The position numbers and the translations under genes were made by a program. From Pseudohongiella nitratireducens (GTDB lineage: Bacteria > Pseudomonadota > Gammaproteobacteria > Pseudomonadales > Pseudohongiellaceae), in the NCBI RefSeq assembly GCF_001642735.1, contig NZ_LWHM01000005.1:46490-110489 (forward strand): 64,000 nt of DNA. Direction: 5' to 3'. The notes beneath the pieces are model-generated. The model did no database searches and was not told where the DNA came from. It saw nothing but the letters and a program-made list of their open reading frames with translations. Positions 1 through 9,552 of the stretch are shown piece after piece (position 1 is the stretch's first letter; every line of letters begins with the position of its first letter).

Positions 1-1194
1 TCGCAGGTTGTGCGCGATACTGTTGATCAGAGCAGCATAAGAGTCTTTCTGAGCTTCGTCAGCCGTGTAGGAGCCGGTTCTGTCGGGCTGGTTCAGTGCT
101 GCCTGGGTGAGCCGGGCGGCATCATCCTGATAACCTGACATGAGCAGGAAGATGGCGCTGACCAGAAAATGATCGGCACGGTTCATGACAGTTATCAGTG
201 CTTCCTGGTTGCCACGCCAGACCATCATGTTATCCAGTGCCTGCCGGGCTTCATCGAACCGGCCCTGATTCATGTAAAGGTAGAGCTTGTTAACCCAGGG
301 GTTGCCGACACTGGTGGGATCCATAAACTCCGTGGCACGATCCAGGTAGTTTTCTGCATTCTGAAAGCGCAACAGGTTCAGTGACACTTCCGAGGCATTG
401 AGCAGGTGCACAGTATCGAGACGCTGCCCTTGGGATTCAGCCAGTTCGCTGTCTTCGTTCATGGCATTTTCGCAGGCCTGCAGAGACTCTGTGGGCCGCA
501 GGTCAGCCAGCTCAACGGCACATAACGTATTCCAGGCACGACTGCGTTCCCTTGGATTGTTGCTGTTGTTCAGCACCTGTTCTGCGCTGGCGCGTGCCTC
601 ATCAAAGCGCTTCAGCTTGATCAGCGGCCAGCCGCGGAAGGATTCGGTTTCCTGACCAAAAATCTGTTCCAGCTTCTCCAGGTAAGCCAGCGACTGTTCC
701 TGGTTGCCGATGAGCTGATGCAGATAGGATAGCTCGGTCAAGGTCAGGTAAAACCATTCCAGATTGCCGGATTCAAGAGCCCGGCCTAACGAGTCATAAT
801 TGGTCAGTTGCTCTGCCTGGTTCAGGTGGTAAAGCGCCCGGGGCAGGTTGCCTTCTATCTGGGACAGGATTTCTGCCATGGCAAACTGGGCGCCCGGTGA
901 GTCGGGTTGCTCCTGTAGCCACTGCTGCGCCAGTTCCCGTGCCCGCACGTGCTGGTCCAGGGCCAGCGCATCACAAATAGAAAGGGCGGTGGGGTCAGTT
1001 ATGCCATTGAGTCCGAAGCAGGTGGTGCGGGGGAGGTTCATCGGCACACTCTCCAGCCCGCTGCTGCCACTGTCCTGGGCGTAAAGCACCGAAGATGGCA
1101 ACGGGCTCAGTAAAGGACACAGTGCTGAGAACAGTACGGTGGCTAATACTGAGGATAGTGCTGTGAAGAATGACCGGACCCACATAACAGGCAT
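1..1194 (-). CDS. TPR-repeat exported protein, 3' end outside window
   Basis: Open frame of 398 codons that runs off the window at base 1, so the C-terminus is missing. The start ATG shares its last base pattern with the stop of the MoxR gene (ATGA overlap), so the two are translationally coupled. The N-terminus is hydrophobic for about 35 residues and ends in LYAQDS, which looks like a signal peptide with cleavage after AQ. The rest is alpha-helical with repeated A/L/Y/G spacing (for example LARELAQQWLQEQPDS-like and LYLYMNQGRFDEARQAL), typical of tetratricopeptide repeats. By position it is the last seen member of the MoxR/DUF58/transglutaminase cluster, where TPR proteins are common partners; a scaffolding role in the periplasm is inferred. 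Confidence 0.8.
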   Translation of the reverse strand, partial: MPVMWVRSFFTALSSVLATVLFSALCPLLSPLPSSVLYAQDSGSSGLESVPMNLPRTTCFGLNGITDPTALSICDALALDQHVRARELAQQWLQEQPDSPGAQFAMAEILSQIEGNLPRALYHLNQAEQLTNYDSLGRALESGNLEWFYLTLTELSYLHQLIGNQEQSLAYLEKLEQIFGQETESFRGWPLIKLKRFDEARASAEQVLNNSNNPRERSRAWNTLCAVELADLRPTESLQACENAMNEDSELAESQGQRLDTVHLLNASEVSLNLLRFQNAENYLDRATEFMDPTSVGNPWVNKLYLYMNQGRFDEARQALDNMMVWRGNQEALITVMNRADHFLVSAIFLLMSGYQDDAARLTQAALNQPDRTGSYTADEAQKDSYAALINSIAHNLR

Positions 1195-2240
1195 CAGGCA
1201 GCTGGCTTCATGGTACTGCGTGCCAGTGCTTCCATGGCCGGTTTCATGCAGTCTTTCAGGACAGCATCAAAACTGCCTGCACCCGGGGCCAGTTCGACCC
1301 GGTGACCGAGCACGTGCGGCAGCAGGAAGTCGATGTCATCAGCATTGACGTAATCACGGCCACACATCGCTGCGCGGACCTGAAGCGCCGGTAACAATAA
1401 CACCAGGCTGCGAGTGGAGTTGCCCTGAATCACCCGATCGTCGTCACGAATCTGTCGGGAAATGTCGACCAGACACTGTTTGACGGAATCGGCGATATAG
1501 ACTTGTTTATCAATGATCTGACGCGCCGCCAGGACATGCTGACGGCTGACCTGGATACGCTTCTGCGGTGACCGGCGCGACTGCCAGGTATCGAGCACGG
1601 ACAGCTCGGCGTCACGATCAATGTGAGACATGGTTATTTTAAACAGAAAGCGGTCCAGTTGCGGAGTGGGCAATGGATAGGTACCAACCAGGTCAAGCGG
1701 GTTCTGGGTGGCGATCACAAAGAACAGATCATTCAGCGGGTAAGTGCGGTTGTCGACAGTGACCTGCTTTTCACCCATGGCCTCGAGCAATGCGGACTGC
1801 ACTTTCGGTGACGTTCTGTTGATCTCGTCGGCGAGCAGTACGTGTGTGAAAACCGGACCAAAACGAAACTGAAAGGCATTGCTGCCAGCATCAAAAATGG
1901 CACTGCCAGTGACATCGGCAGGCAGCAGGTCCGGCGTAAACTGGACGCGGCGGAAAGCCGCAATGGGAACCTCATCGGCAGCTTTGTCGCTGTCTGCCCG
2001 ATCATCAATGATGGTTTCACCCAGCGCTTTGGCCAGCGTGGTTTTACCGGAACCCGGAAAATCTTCCAGCAACACATGACCATCTGCCATCAGGGCAATT
2101 ACCACCAGCTCGATGACATCATCACGACCAATGACCTGCTGGCCGACCGAGCTGGCCAAACGACGGAGCACATCACAGGCAGCGGCAATTTTCCCGGACT
2201 CCTGATCGGGTGCCTGATGATCAGCGTTTGCTTCTTCCAT
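1194..2240 (-). CDS. MoxR family AAA+ ATPase
   Basis: A 348-residue cytoplasmic AAA+ ATPase. Walker A PGSGKTT lies at about residues 62-68, the Walker B/sensor region reads LLADEINRTSPKVQSALLEAM around residue 135, and an ATQNPLD motif follows, all diagnostic of MoxR. MoxR ATPases act as chaperones that help mature or activate partner proteins, often VWA-domain or DUF58 proteins. Here it sits 75 bp after the TgpA-like gene and two genes after a DUF58 gene, the classic MoxR-DUF58-TgpA arrangement. It overlaps the following TPR gene by ATGA. Which client it serves cannot be read from the sequence. Confidence 0.93.
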   Translation of the reverse strand: MEEANADHQAPDQESGKIAAACDVLRRLASSVGQQVIGRDDVIELVVIALMADGHVLLEDFPGSGKTTLAKALGETIIDDRADSDKAADEVPIAAFRRVQFTPDLLPADVTGSAIFDAGSNAFQFRFGPVFTHVLLADEINRTSPKVQSALLEAMGEKQVTVDNRTYPLNDLFFVIATQNPLDLVGTYPLPTPQLDRFLFKITMSHIDRDAELSVLDTWQSRRSPQKRIQVSRQHVLAARQIIDKQVYIADSVKQCLVDISRQIRDDDRVIQGNSTRSLVLLLPALQVRAAMCGRDYVNADDIDFLLPHVLGHRVELAPGAGSFDAVLKDCMKPAMEALARSTMKPAA

Positions 2241-2315
2241 TGCTTACTCCCACTCCACTTTTCCAAAAATATACGTACTTATTAAAGAATGTCTGCTAAG
2301 TCCAGGTGATTTGAA

Positions 2316-4526
2316 TTACCGGCTATGCAGCCAGGGGGCCGGATGCACCCAGGCCAGCAAACGTCGCCATAACGGGACTGTGAGGGCAATTTCATTGCCC
2401 AGCTGTTTACGCCATGCTTGCCATGATTGCTGCCCCGGTTGCGTGTCATCACCGGCTGTTGTATTCATGATGGCGGCGCCGCCCGGACGACAAGCATAAC
2501 CGGGGCTGTTGCTCAGGTGCGCATCAGATAATGTTGCAAATGCTGGTAGCTGGGCCTGATGTCGTCGGGCGAAGGCTTCGCGACTTTCACCGAAGCGACG
2601 GTAGATACCCACAGCACTTAAGGTGTCCAGTGCTGCCCGGTATTGCAAGCGGTACTGGGCTGATGCAGGTGACCATGTCGCACAATTGGCCCGGTACAGC
2701 CGGAGCAGCCAGGCAGCGAGCAGTAAACAAAGTGCCAGCGTCAGAGCAGGCCTGATTATCATGGCCGGATTCAGCGACCAGCTGCTTTCCTGGGCCGCGA
2801 CAAAATCTTCGAAGCTGGCATCGTCACGCAGCATGTCGCCGAGCATTTGCTGCAGTGTGTCCTGCGGTTCTGTGGACATATCGACCAGCGTCTGTGAAGG
2901 TGCCGGGTCGACAATGACCCAACCCAGTCCTTCCAGATAAATTTCCGGCCAGGCGTGGCCATGGATAGCCTGTACCAGTAATGCTGAGCCGCCGGCCCGA
3001 TTGCTGGCAGGTACCGAGTAACCCACACCAACGCGAGCCGGTATGCCCAGGCTGCGATACATGTAAGTGGCCGAGTAGGCAAAGTGAACGCAGTAACCGG
3101 TCATGTCACCGAACAAAAACGATGCTGCGGGGTCGCTGGCATAGGCATGCTCGTTAGCCAGGCTGTAAATGCCATTGTCGTCGAGCCAGGCTTTGACAGC
3201 GAGCGCTTTGGCATACGGGTCATCGGCAAACTCTTCCCGGATATTGGCAATCAGGGATTCCGCTTTTTCCTGGTAGCGCGGGTCATCGGGCAGTTCCAGG
3301 TACTTCTGCCATTGCGAGACACTCCATTGAGGCGAGCCCGCATTGCGACCGATCAGGTCGGGGAATTCAAATTCCGGTACCATTGATTCGACGGTGTACG
3401 TCTGGCGGAAGCGCATGCTGTTAGGGTTAGGTGTGTTTTCAAAACGCACCGGCGCATCCAGGCCGAAGGGGCTGCGATGCGGTGTTAATAGCCCGATTGT
3501 GGTCGTCACGGAACGACGCTTGTCCAGCGCGGGCACCTCGTCAGTGACTGACGTGCTCTGGACGGGGAAGTCACTGACCAGATCCGGATCCAGCCCGGGT
3601 GTCTCTGCGGTCCACAATAATTGGCCGTTGAATTCTGAATAGGCCGACTCGCGGAAATAATAGGCACCGCTTTGTGGTTCGTAATCATCGCGAAACAGTA
3701 CGATGGCGACCGGGGTTTCCTTGTTGTCGGCATTATTATCGCCGTCGCGGAAGGGATTTTCCGGTTGGTTGCTGCGCCCATTTTGACTTTGCCCGGTCAA
3801 TCCCAGGTCGTCAGTCAGCGGCGGCGTAGGCATTCCCAGCAGACTGATGTAGACCAGCAGCGACAGGCACAACACAGCGAGTGCGGCCAGGTGGTAGGGA
3901 ATGCGTTTCAGGGGCTGTTCGAGCATTAACAGCAAAGTCAGTGTTAACACCGCTGCTACCCCAGTCCCCATAAACAGGTAGCTGGGATCGAGCCCGCGAA
4001 TCAGGGCGTAATCACCAATGAAGTAGGGCCGGTCTATCATGCCATTCTGGTGGGCAGATAATGTCAGCACAAATGCGGCTGCCACATACAGCAGTTCCAG
4101 TGCAGCGCCCCAGCTGAACCGACGGGAAAGCAGCCGAATGGCGCCGACGCAGCTGACCGACAGGAAGAACCAGAAACACAGCTGGCCAAGCTGAAAGCTA
4201 CCAAGTGCCCCCAGGGAGTTGGTTGGTGTCGAGGTTTGCACCAGCAGGCTGCTCAGCCACTGCCCGAAAGCAATAAGCAGTGCCGGCAGCAAGAGCAGCA
4301 GATAAGTTCGCAAGCGTAATATGCGTGCTGACGCCGGGAGGCTGTCAAATACCATGACGGCCAGCGCAGCGCCAGTAAATGCAGCGGCCGAGCCGGTCGT
4401 AGTGGTCATCGGCAAGCTCAGCACGGCACTGGCGCCGCCCAGAATGATTGCCCTGAACAGTCGTTTGCTCAATGACAGCCGGGGCTGTGCCTGAGAGTGA
4501 GTGTTTGCTGTCGGTGTCTGCATCAT
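2316..4526 (-). CDS. TgpA-like membrane transglutaminase (DUF3488 + transglutaminase core)
   Basis: About 736 residues. The first roughly 230 residues hold several hydrophobic segments (DUF3488-type membrane domain). A large extracytoplasmic region follows with the transglutaminase-like core: Cys in GYCVHFAYSATYMYRSLGIP, His in HGHAWPEIY and Asp in VIVDPAP form the expected Cys-His-Asp triad. A last membrane span lies near LTLALCLLLAAWLL, followed by a cytoplasmic tail. TgpA of Pseudomonas aeruginosa is the best-known relative and is a periplasmic-facing enzyme important for viability; the substrate is not known to me. The start is ambiguous: I use the ATG two codons inside a TTG, since no clear ribosome site decides. 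It follows the DUF58 gene by 11 bp. Confidence 0.88.
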   Translation of the reverse strand: MMQTPTANTHSQAQPRLSLSKRLFRAIILGGASAVLSLPMTTTTGSAAAFTGAALAVMVFDSLPASARILRLRTYLLLLLPALLIAFGQWLSSLLVQTSTPTNSLGALGSFQLGQLCFWFFLSVSCVGAIRLLSRRFSWGAALELLYVAAAFVLTLSAHQNGMIDRPYFIGDYALIRGLDPSYLFMGTGVAAVLTLTLLLMLEQPLKRIPYHLAALAVLCLSLLVYISLLGMPTPPLTDDLGLTGQSQNGRSNQPENPFRDGDNNADNKETPVAIVLFRDDYEPQSGAYYFRESAYSEFNGQLLWTAETPGLDPDLVSDFPVQSTSVTDEVPALDKRRSVTTTIGLLTPHRSPFGLDAPVRFENTPNPNSMRFRQTYTVESMVPEFEFPDLIGRNAGSPQWSVSQWQKYLELPDDPRYQEKAESLIANIREEFADDPYAKALAVKAWLDDNGIYSLANEHAYASDPAASFLFGDMTGYCVHFAYSATYMYRSLGIPARVGVGYSVPASNRAGGSALLVQAIHGHAWPEIYLEGLGWVIVDPAPSQTLVDMSTEPQDTLQQMLGDMLRDDASFEDFVAAQESSWSLNPAMIIRPALTLALCLLLAAWLLRLYRANCATWSPASAQYRLQYRAALDTLSAVGIYRRFGESREAFARRHQAQLPAFATLSDAHLSNSPGYACRPGGAAIMNTTAGDDTQPGQQSWQAWRKQLGNEIALTVPLWRRLLAWVHPAPWLHSR

Positions 4527-4537
4527 AATCAAAGACG

Positions 4538-5836
4538 TTAAACTTTTTTCCAGTAAGGATCAAAAGACTGCCCGCTGTCCCGGTCGATCACAATAACCCG
4601 TTCACAGCGTTTGGCAAACAGGCGGCTGACAGATTGTAGGCTGTCTTTGTCATAGTGCGAGTCGGCTTTATCGGCCATTAACATCGCCTGCCACCAGGGA
4701 CGCTGGCCGTCACTATCAAACGCATCTGTCGCCAGCACCAGTGTGAACGGGCTTTTCTGCCGGTTGATGGTATCCAGGAAAGCCTGGCACCAGGGGCCCT
4801 GGTGAGCCGAGGCGAAGACCACACAGGCATTGCCAGCCCCCTGGTTGGACTCCATGAAGTGATCGAGCCCATAACCGGGTGGCTGCTGAGGTCGTCTGGA
4901 GCCCGCAATCAAGGTTGTTGCCCGGGTGACGGTGTTTGCTGTTTCCTGGCTGCCATCGCAGCCCAATAACCAGTTCTCTCCCAACAGACCGTTTTCTACC
5001 GCAAATCTTGCCACGCCGGCAGCAGCTTCATCGTTTGCGTCGGCAATCAGGTAGGCCAGGGTGCGGTCGGAGTGGAACAGGCTTTTTTCGGGTAAGCGCA
5101 CATTGAGGTGGCGGGTCCGTGCATAGACACGCCACATAATATCCCGAACCGAATCACCAGCAGCATAGCGACGTATGTCCATACGGTCACCCACCGGCGT
5201 TCCCGTTTGCCCTGGAATGCCGTCCGCAGCATCCATGGTTCGCAATGCCGGTAACTGTTGCAGTTTGCCCGTACGCGGCAGAATCGTCAGCCGGACCTGT
5301 TGCCGTGTCCGCCAGGTGAACCGGGCCAGCCCCAGAACATCACTGAGCGTGAAGTCGCGCTGTAACGATTCGCCGCGACAGCGCCGGGGCGGGGTGATGA
5401 ACTCGGTTAACCGGCCGGAGTTCTCATCCTGGTGGATGCGGGTTGGCATGTTGTCAGGAGAGACCACCTGCCAGCGTAACTCCATTAACGGCAGCCAGGG
5501 CATGGCCGGCAGCTCAAACCCGGTTGCTGCTGCATAGCCTGCTTCCAGCTCGCGGCCAGGCAAGGGGCGGGCCAGCTCGGCCTGCAGCCGGTGGCGTAAC
5601 CAGATACCGGTGCCGAAGACCAGTACCATGGTGATCAATACAATTGTCACTGCGCAGACAGCCAGGGCAAACACCACCAGGTCCATGCGCTGGTAACCAA
5701 ACAGATGCAGTGCGGCAAGAGCCAGCAGCAAAACAATGACGCCATTGCCATGCAGAGGAAACCGTCGTGACATACCCCGCCAGCGATCTCCTATGTTTGG
5801 CAGGACATTGCGTAGCGATTGTGTCACGGTGCTCAA
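4538..5836 (-). CDS. DUF58 domain membrane protein
   Basis: About 432 residues. Two hydrophobic segments near the N-terminus (VIVLLLALAALHLF and VFALAVCAVTIVLITMVLVFG) are followed by a soluble region with the DUF58 signature: PVGDRMDIRRYAAGDSVRDIMWRVYARTR. DUF58 proteins resemble von Willebrand factor A domains and pair with MoxR ATPases. I chose the TTG at 5836: its ribosome site AAGGAG lies five bases upstream inside the end of the TM2 gene, and the TTG overlaps that gene's stop as TTGA. An upstream ATG in the same frame at 5902 would overlap the TM2 gene by 70 bp and has no better site. The tight overlap indicates co-translation. Confidence 0.88.
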   Translation of the reverse strand: MSTVTQSLRNVLPNIGDRWRGMSRRFPLHGNGVIVLLLALAALHLFGYQRMDLVVFALAVCAVTIVLITMVLVFGTGIWLRHRLQAELARPLPGRELEAGYAAATGFELPAMPWLPLMELRWQVVSPDNMPTRIHQDENSGRLTEFITPPRRCRGESLQRDFTLSDVLGLARFTWRTRQQVRLTILPRTGKLQQLPALRTMDAADGIPGQTGTPVGDRMDIRRYAAGDSVRDIMWRVYARTRHLNVRLPEKSLFHSDRTLAYLIADANDEAAAGVARFAVENGLLGENWLLGCDGSQETANTVTRATTLIAGSRRPQQPPGYGLDHFMESNQGAGNACVVFASAHQGPWCQAFLDTINRQKSPFTLVLATDAFDSDGQRPWWQAMLMADKADSHYDKDSLQSVSRLFAKRCERVIVIDRDSGQSFDPYWKKV

Positions 5837-6261
5837 GAAAGCTCCTTGGATTTGTCTGCGTTTTGCATCGTCGCGCTGCTCGTGCTGGCGCGTTTCAGGC
5901 AATCGGCCATAATCTGATTATTGCGACTGTGCACCAAGAGTCGTGCATTCATCAGTTGCGGAATATCCAGCAAAACGGTGGCCAGCATGACCATCCAACC
6001 ATAGGCGATAAAATCAGTGTAGAGCAACAGAAACAAGGCGGTCAGCGTCAGGGAAAGGTTCATCAGACCCCGTAGCAGACGGCCGAGATAGAAATGATGC
6101 AGGCCAAGCGGGAAGGCTATATTAAGCCGCACATAGGTGCTGGGCCGCTTCAGCAGTCGGGCTTCCAGCAAGTCATAACGACGACGCTGGGTCGCCGATA
6201 ATGCCCGGATACTGTCGCGAAGTTCATGTTCCTCCAGATTCAGCTCTTTTTCGGAAAACAT
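5833..6261 (-). CDS. TM2-domain-like small membrane protein
   Basis: A 142-residue protein. Residues about 45-110 contain two hydrophobic spans with the motif FPLGLHHFYLGRLLRGLMNL, which matches the TM2 domain pattern (Gly/His-Phe-Tyr-Leu-Gly turn between spans). The N-terminal 40 residues are charged and probably form a helical cytoplasmic segment. No enzymatic motif is visible. Its stop overlaps the TTG start of the DUF58 gene, so it is the first gene of the DUF58-TgpA-MoxR-TPR unit. TM2 proteins are poorly characterised; what it does here is unknown. Confidence 0.8.
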   Translation of the reverse strand: MFSEKELNLEEHELRDSIRALSATQRRRYDLLEARLLKRPSTYVRLNIAFPLGLHHFYLGRLLRGLMNLSLTLTALFLLLYTDFIAYGWMVMLATVLLDIPQLMNARLLVHSRNNQIMADCLKRASTSSATMQNADKSKELS

Positions 6262-6303
6262 GGATCCTGCTTCCAGGTGAAAACGTAAGGGCTGCGCAGC
6301 GCC

Positions 6304-8340
6304 TTACTGGTGTGTTGTGTCTGGCAGTTTACCTGATTCTTTGCCGGATTCCACACGCTGCCAGATAATCACAGCAGCCAGCAGTACGAAACCGACCAGG
6401 TGATAGTAAATGGCAAAGGGCGCCCACATCAGAAGCAGTGCACTGACCGCCAGCATGGCTGCGCTGAGCGGGTTGAGTGGACGATCCAGACGCCACTGCA
6501 GTAACCCGGCTGCCGCGTACAGTCCCAGGCAGGACCAGCCGAAGGTGGTGAGTCGTTCCGGCCAGGTGCCGGATATCAGCGGTGAGTAGGCAAACAGAAC
6601 CGGGATCAAGTACAGGCCTTTGGCCACTTTCCAGGATGTCAGGCCCGTTGCCATGGGTTTGGTGCCAGCGATACCGGCGGCAGCAAAGGCTGCCAGACAG
6701 ACAGGCGGTGTGACGTTGCTGTCCTGAGACAACCAGAAAATAATCAGGTGGGCGCTGAGCAGCATGCCGGTCAGCAGCTCCGGGCTTAGCAGTTCCTGGC
6801 GCAGAATCTGGCGCATTTCCAGTGGCATTTCGCGCAGTGCGACCAATGGGTTGCCGCCAAACAGATCAATGGTGGTGGTCACACTGGAGGGCAGGTTAGG
6901 TGAGCGCAAGGCAGCCAGCATCTGGTCCTGGGCGATCAGGTCAAACAAGATTGGGGCGGAGAGGGTTGCCAGAACAATGTAAGAGGCGGTCACGGGCAGT
7001 CCCATTCCCAGCACCAGCGAGGCAATGGCGACCAGGGCCAAAGCAATCAACAGGTTACCTCCGGCCCAGTCCACAATCATCAGCGAGAAAGCATTGCCCA
7101 CACCAGTGGTGGTAACTACATTGATTATCAGACCTACGGCAACCAGCAACAAAGCGGTTGCAGTCATGGTTTTCACACCATCCACAGTGGCTTCAAAAAT
7201 ATCGTCCCATTTCATTGGGGTCGCTGAGACCCAGGAAGCCAGAATCACCGCCAGGATAGCCACTGCGGCAGCACGAATCGGGGTGTAGCCCATTACCAGC
7301 AAGGCGACCAGCACACCTAAAGGAATCAGAAAATGCCAGCCCTGTTTGAGGACACTGAGCACACTTTCGCGCTGCTCAATGGTGTCGGCGTGCAGACCCA
7401 GGCGTTTGGCTTCGATGCGCACAAAGAACATCACGGTCAGGTAGTAAAGCAGCGCAGGCAGTACTGACAGGGAGATAATTTGCAGGTACGGGATTTGTGT
7501 GTAGCTGGACATCACAAATGCCCCGGCGCCCATGATGGGGGGCATTAATGCGCCGCCTGTTGAGGAGGCGGCTACCACGCCAGCAGAAAACTGGGAATTG
7601 AAACCGGAGCGTTTCATCATCGGAATGGTAATGACACCGGTTGAGACTGTGTTGGCCACGGCTGAGCCGGACACAGAACCCATTAAACCTGAGCCCACGA
7701 CAGCAACAAAACCGGCGCCACCGGTAAAGCGACCCGCAAGGCAGCGTGCCAGGCTGACGATAAAATCACCGGCGCCGGAGCGCAACAGGAATGAACCGAA
7801 CAAGATGAACATGAAGACGAATGAGGCGGAAATATTGGCGGTCAGGCCAAACATGCCTTCCTGGCTGAAATAGCTCCGGTACAGCACGGTTTCCAGGCTA
7901 AGTCCGGGGAACTGGAAAACCCCGGGAATATAGCGGCCCAGGAAAAGAATGTAGCTCATGGCGATGATGATCAGCACCGGCATGAACCAGCCCGTTGTGC
8001 GACGGGTGAACTCAATAGCCAGCAACACCGCCATAGCGGTAAAAACGTAGTCACTCAGAACAAATTCGGCTTCCCTGGCATAGAGTGCATCCTCAAACAG
8101 AATCAGGTAGGCCGTCACGGCAACACCGGCCAGGGCCAGCACAATATTCAGTACCTGTACCCACAAATCAGGCTTGCGGCCGTTGATGCCGGTTTCATTG
8201 GCAGTCAGGGCACACAGCGCGACAAAGCCACCAAAGTGAATGGCAGAAAACCACAGTTCAGGGATAGTGGCAAACACGTTGACGTAAATGTGGAACAGGG
8301 CGAACGCAAAGGCCGCCCATTTCAGCCAGGGAGTGTTCAT
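6304..8340 (-). CDS. TRAP transporter permease, fused small and large membrane subunits (TAXI type)
   Basis: A 678-residue, strongly hydrophobic protein with roughly 16 or more predicted spans. An N-terminal four-span region (DctQ-like) is fused to the DctM-like region, the arrangement called 4TM/12TM used with TAXI binding proteins. Signature stretches include GSGLMGSVSGSAVANTVSTG, the related TGGALMPPIMGAGAFVM, and GLPVTASYIVLATLSAP in the second half. It imports a small organic acid using the sodium or proton gradient; the substrate is not evident. The start lies 8 bp after the TAXI binding-protein stop, so the two form an operon. Confidence 0.93.
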   Translation of the reverse strand: MNTPWLKWAAFAFALFHIYVNVFATIPELWFSAIHFGGFVALCALTANETGINGRKPDLWVQVLNIVLALAGVAVTAYLILFEDALYAREAEFVLSDYVFTAMAVLLAIEFTRRTTGWFMPVLIIIAMSYILFLGRYIPGVFQFPGLSLETVLYRSYFSQEGMFGLTANISASFVFMFILFGSFLLRSGAGDFIVSLARCLAGRFTGGAGFVAVVGSGLMGSVSGSAVANTVSTGVITIPMMKRSGFNSQFSAGVVAASSTGGALMPPIMGAGAFVMSSYTQIPYLQIISLSVLPALLYYLTVMFFVRIEAKRLGLHADTIEQRESVLSVLKQGWHFLIPLGVLVALLVMGYTPIRAAAVAILAVILASWVSATPMKWDDIFEATVDGVKTMTATALLLVAVGLIINVVTTTGVGNAFSLMIVDWAGGNLLIALALVAIASLVLGMGLPVTASYIVLATLSAPILFDLIAQDQMLAALRSPNLPSSVTTTIDLFGGNPLVALREMPLEMRQILRQELLSPELLTGMLLSAHLIIFWLSQDSNVTPPVCLAAFAAAGIAGTKPMATGLTSWKVAKGLYLIPVLFAYSPLISGTWPERLTTFGWSCLGLYAAAGLLQWRLDRPLNPLSAAMLAVSALLLMWAPFAIYYHLVGFVLLAAVIIWQRVESGKESGKLPDTTHQ

Positions 8341-8348
8341 GTCAGGAC

Positions 8349-9407
8349 TCAGTGCATGCTTGTTTGAAGGTTGCTGTTGCTGTCAGAAACCGGGCGGTCG
8401 TCACCAGGCAGAATCAGGTGCGGGGCGATGTCCAGGCCGATTTCACGATAGTAACGGATAGCACCGGGGTGCAGGGGGGCTCCCAGACCACGAACGGCGC
8501 GCTCGATTTGCATATCCTTGGTGGCGGCATGAATCTCTTGCAGCGCGCCAAGGTTTTCCCAGATGGTTTTGGTGATGTGATAGACCGCTTCTTCGGGCAC
8601 ATCGCTGCGCACTGCCAGCACATTAGGGCTGGAGATTGAGCGGACCAGTGCTGGCTGGTTGGGGTAGGTGCCCTCCGGTAATTCATACCAGTCCCAAAGA
8701 TCATAGCGGGAATTGATTTTTGCCAGGTCGTCTTCAGTAAAACTCAGGATGCTGATCTGGTCACCCATTTGCGCATAGGCCTGGGTGATTGCGCTGACCG
8801 GGGCACCAGCGGGGATGTTCATGCCAACGATATTGCCGTCCTGAATGGCGTTGGCAGTACCACCATAGCCCATCCAGGCCAGTGACATCTTTTCCTGATA
8901 GTCGACTCCCAACTGATCGAGAATATAACGACCGGTCTGTTCTGCACCGGAGTTTCTGGCCCCCAATACGAACCGCTCGCCATCGAGGTTGTTCAGGTCT
9001 GACATGGTGCCGCTTTCTGCCAGCTCTGACATCAGCACAAAATGTTCGACGTTATGCCATACCGCAGCCACCGAGCGCAGTTCGGTTTGCGGGCGACTGA
9101 TCGGACCTTCACCGTTCCAGCCCCAGGCCGCAAACGGTCCCTGCAATAAAGCAAACTGGGCCTGGTTGTCGCGTAACAGTTTGATGTTTTCCAGCGATCC
9201 GGCGGAACTGATGGCGGAGAGGCTGACGCCTTCACGCGGGGCCAACTGAGACTTGGTAATCGTGGCGATGGCCACGCCGATTGGGTAGTAAGCACCGCCG
9301 GTGGTAGCGGTAGTCAGAATATAGGGACGCTGCTGGGAGAGCTGTTCAGAACAGCCGGCCAGCAGCGCACAAAGTATGAATATTCTTATCAATCGTTGTT
9401 TTATCAT
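8349..9407 (-). CDS. TAXI family TRAP transporter solute-binding lipoprotein
   Basis: A 352-residue protein starting with a lipoprotein signal (FILCALLAGCSEQ, lipobox LLAGC). The mature part has TAXI features: ILTTATTGGAYYPIGVAIA near the N-terminus, the GGTANAIQDGNIVGMNIPAG region, and YHITKTIWENLGAL near the end. TAXI proteins deliver substrate to a fused TRAP permease, which is exactly the next gene. Most TRAP binding proteins are free in the periplasm; here the Cys after the lipobox suggests membrane anchoring. The ligand cannot be read from the sequence. Confidence 0.93.
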   Translation of the reverse strand: MIKQRLIRIFILCALLAGCSEQLSQQRPYILTTATTGGAYYPIGVAIATITKSQLAPREGVSLSAISSAGSLENIKLLRDNQAQFALLQGPFAAWGWNGEGPISRPQTELRSVAAVWHNVEHFVLMSELAESGTMSDLNNLDGERFVLGARNSGAEQTGRYILDQLGVDYQEKMSLAWMGYGGTANAIQDGNIVGMNIPAGAPVSAITQAYAQMGDQISILSFTEDDLAKINSRYDLWDWYELPEGTYPNQPALVRSISSPNVLAVRSDVPEEAVYHITKTIWENLGALQEIHAATKDMQIERAVRGLGAPLHPGAIRYYREIGLDIAPHLILPGDDRPVSDSNSNLQTSMH

Positions 9408-9552
9408 GGCGCGATATAATCATATTTGCTGATAAACCTCAATCACTCCGGGATAGATTGAACAGCCCGTCAGACGGGGTGTCTGGCTGGGTGCGGCGCA
9501 AATACTGGCTTTGTTGATATTGGGGGCTTGTCGAAGAGTACGCCCGTTCGAT

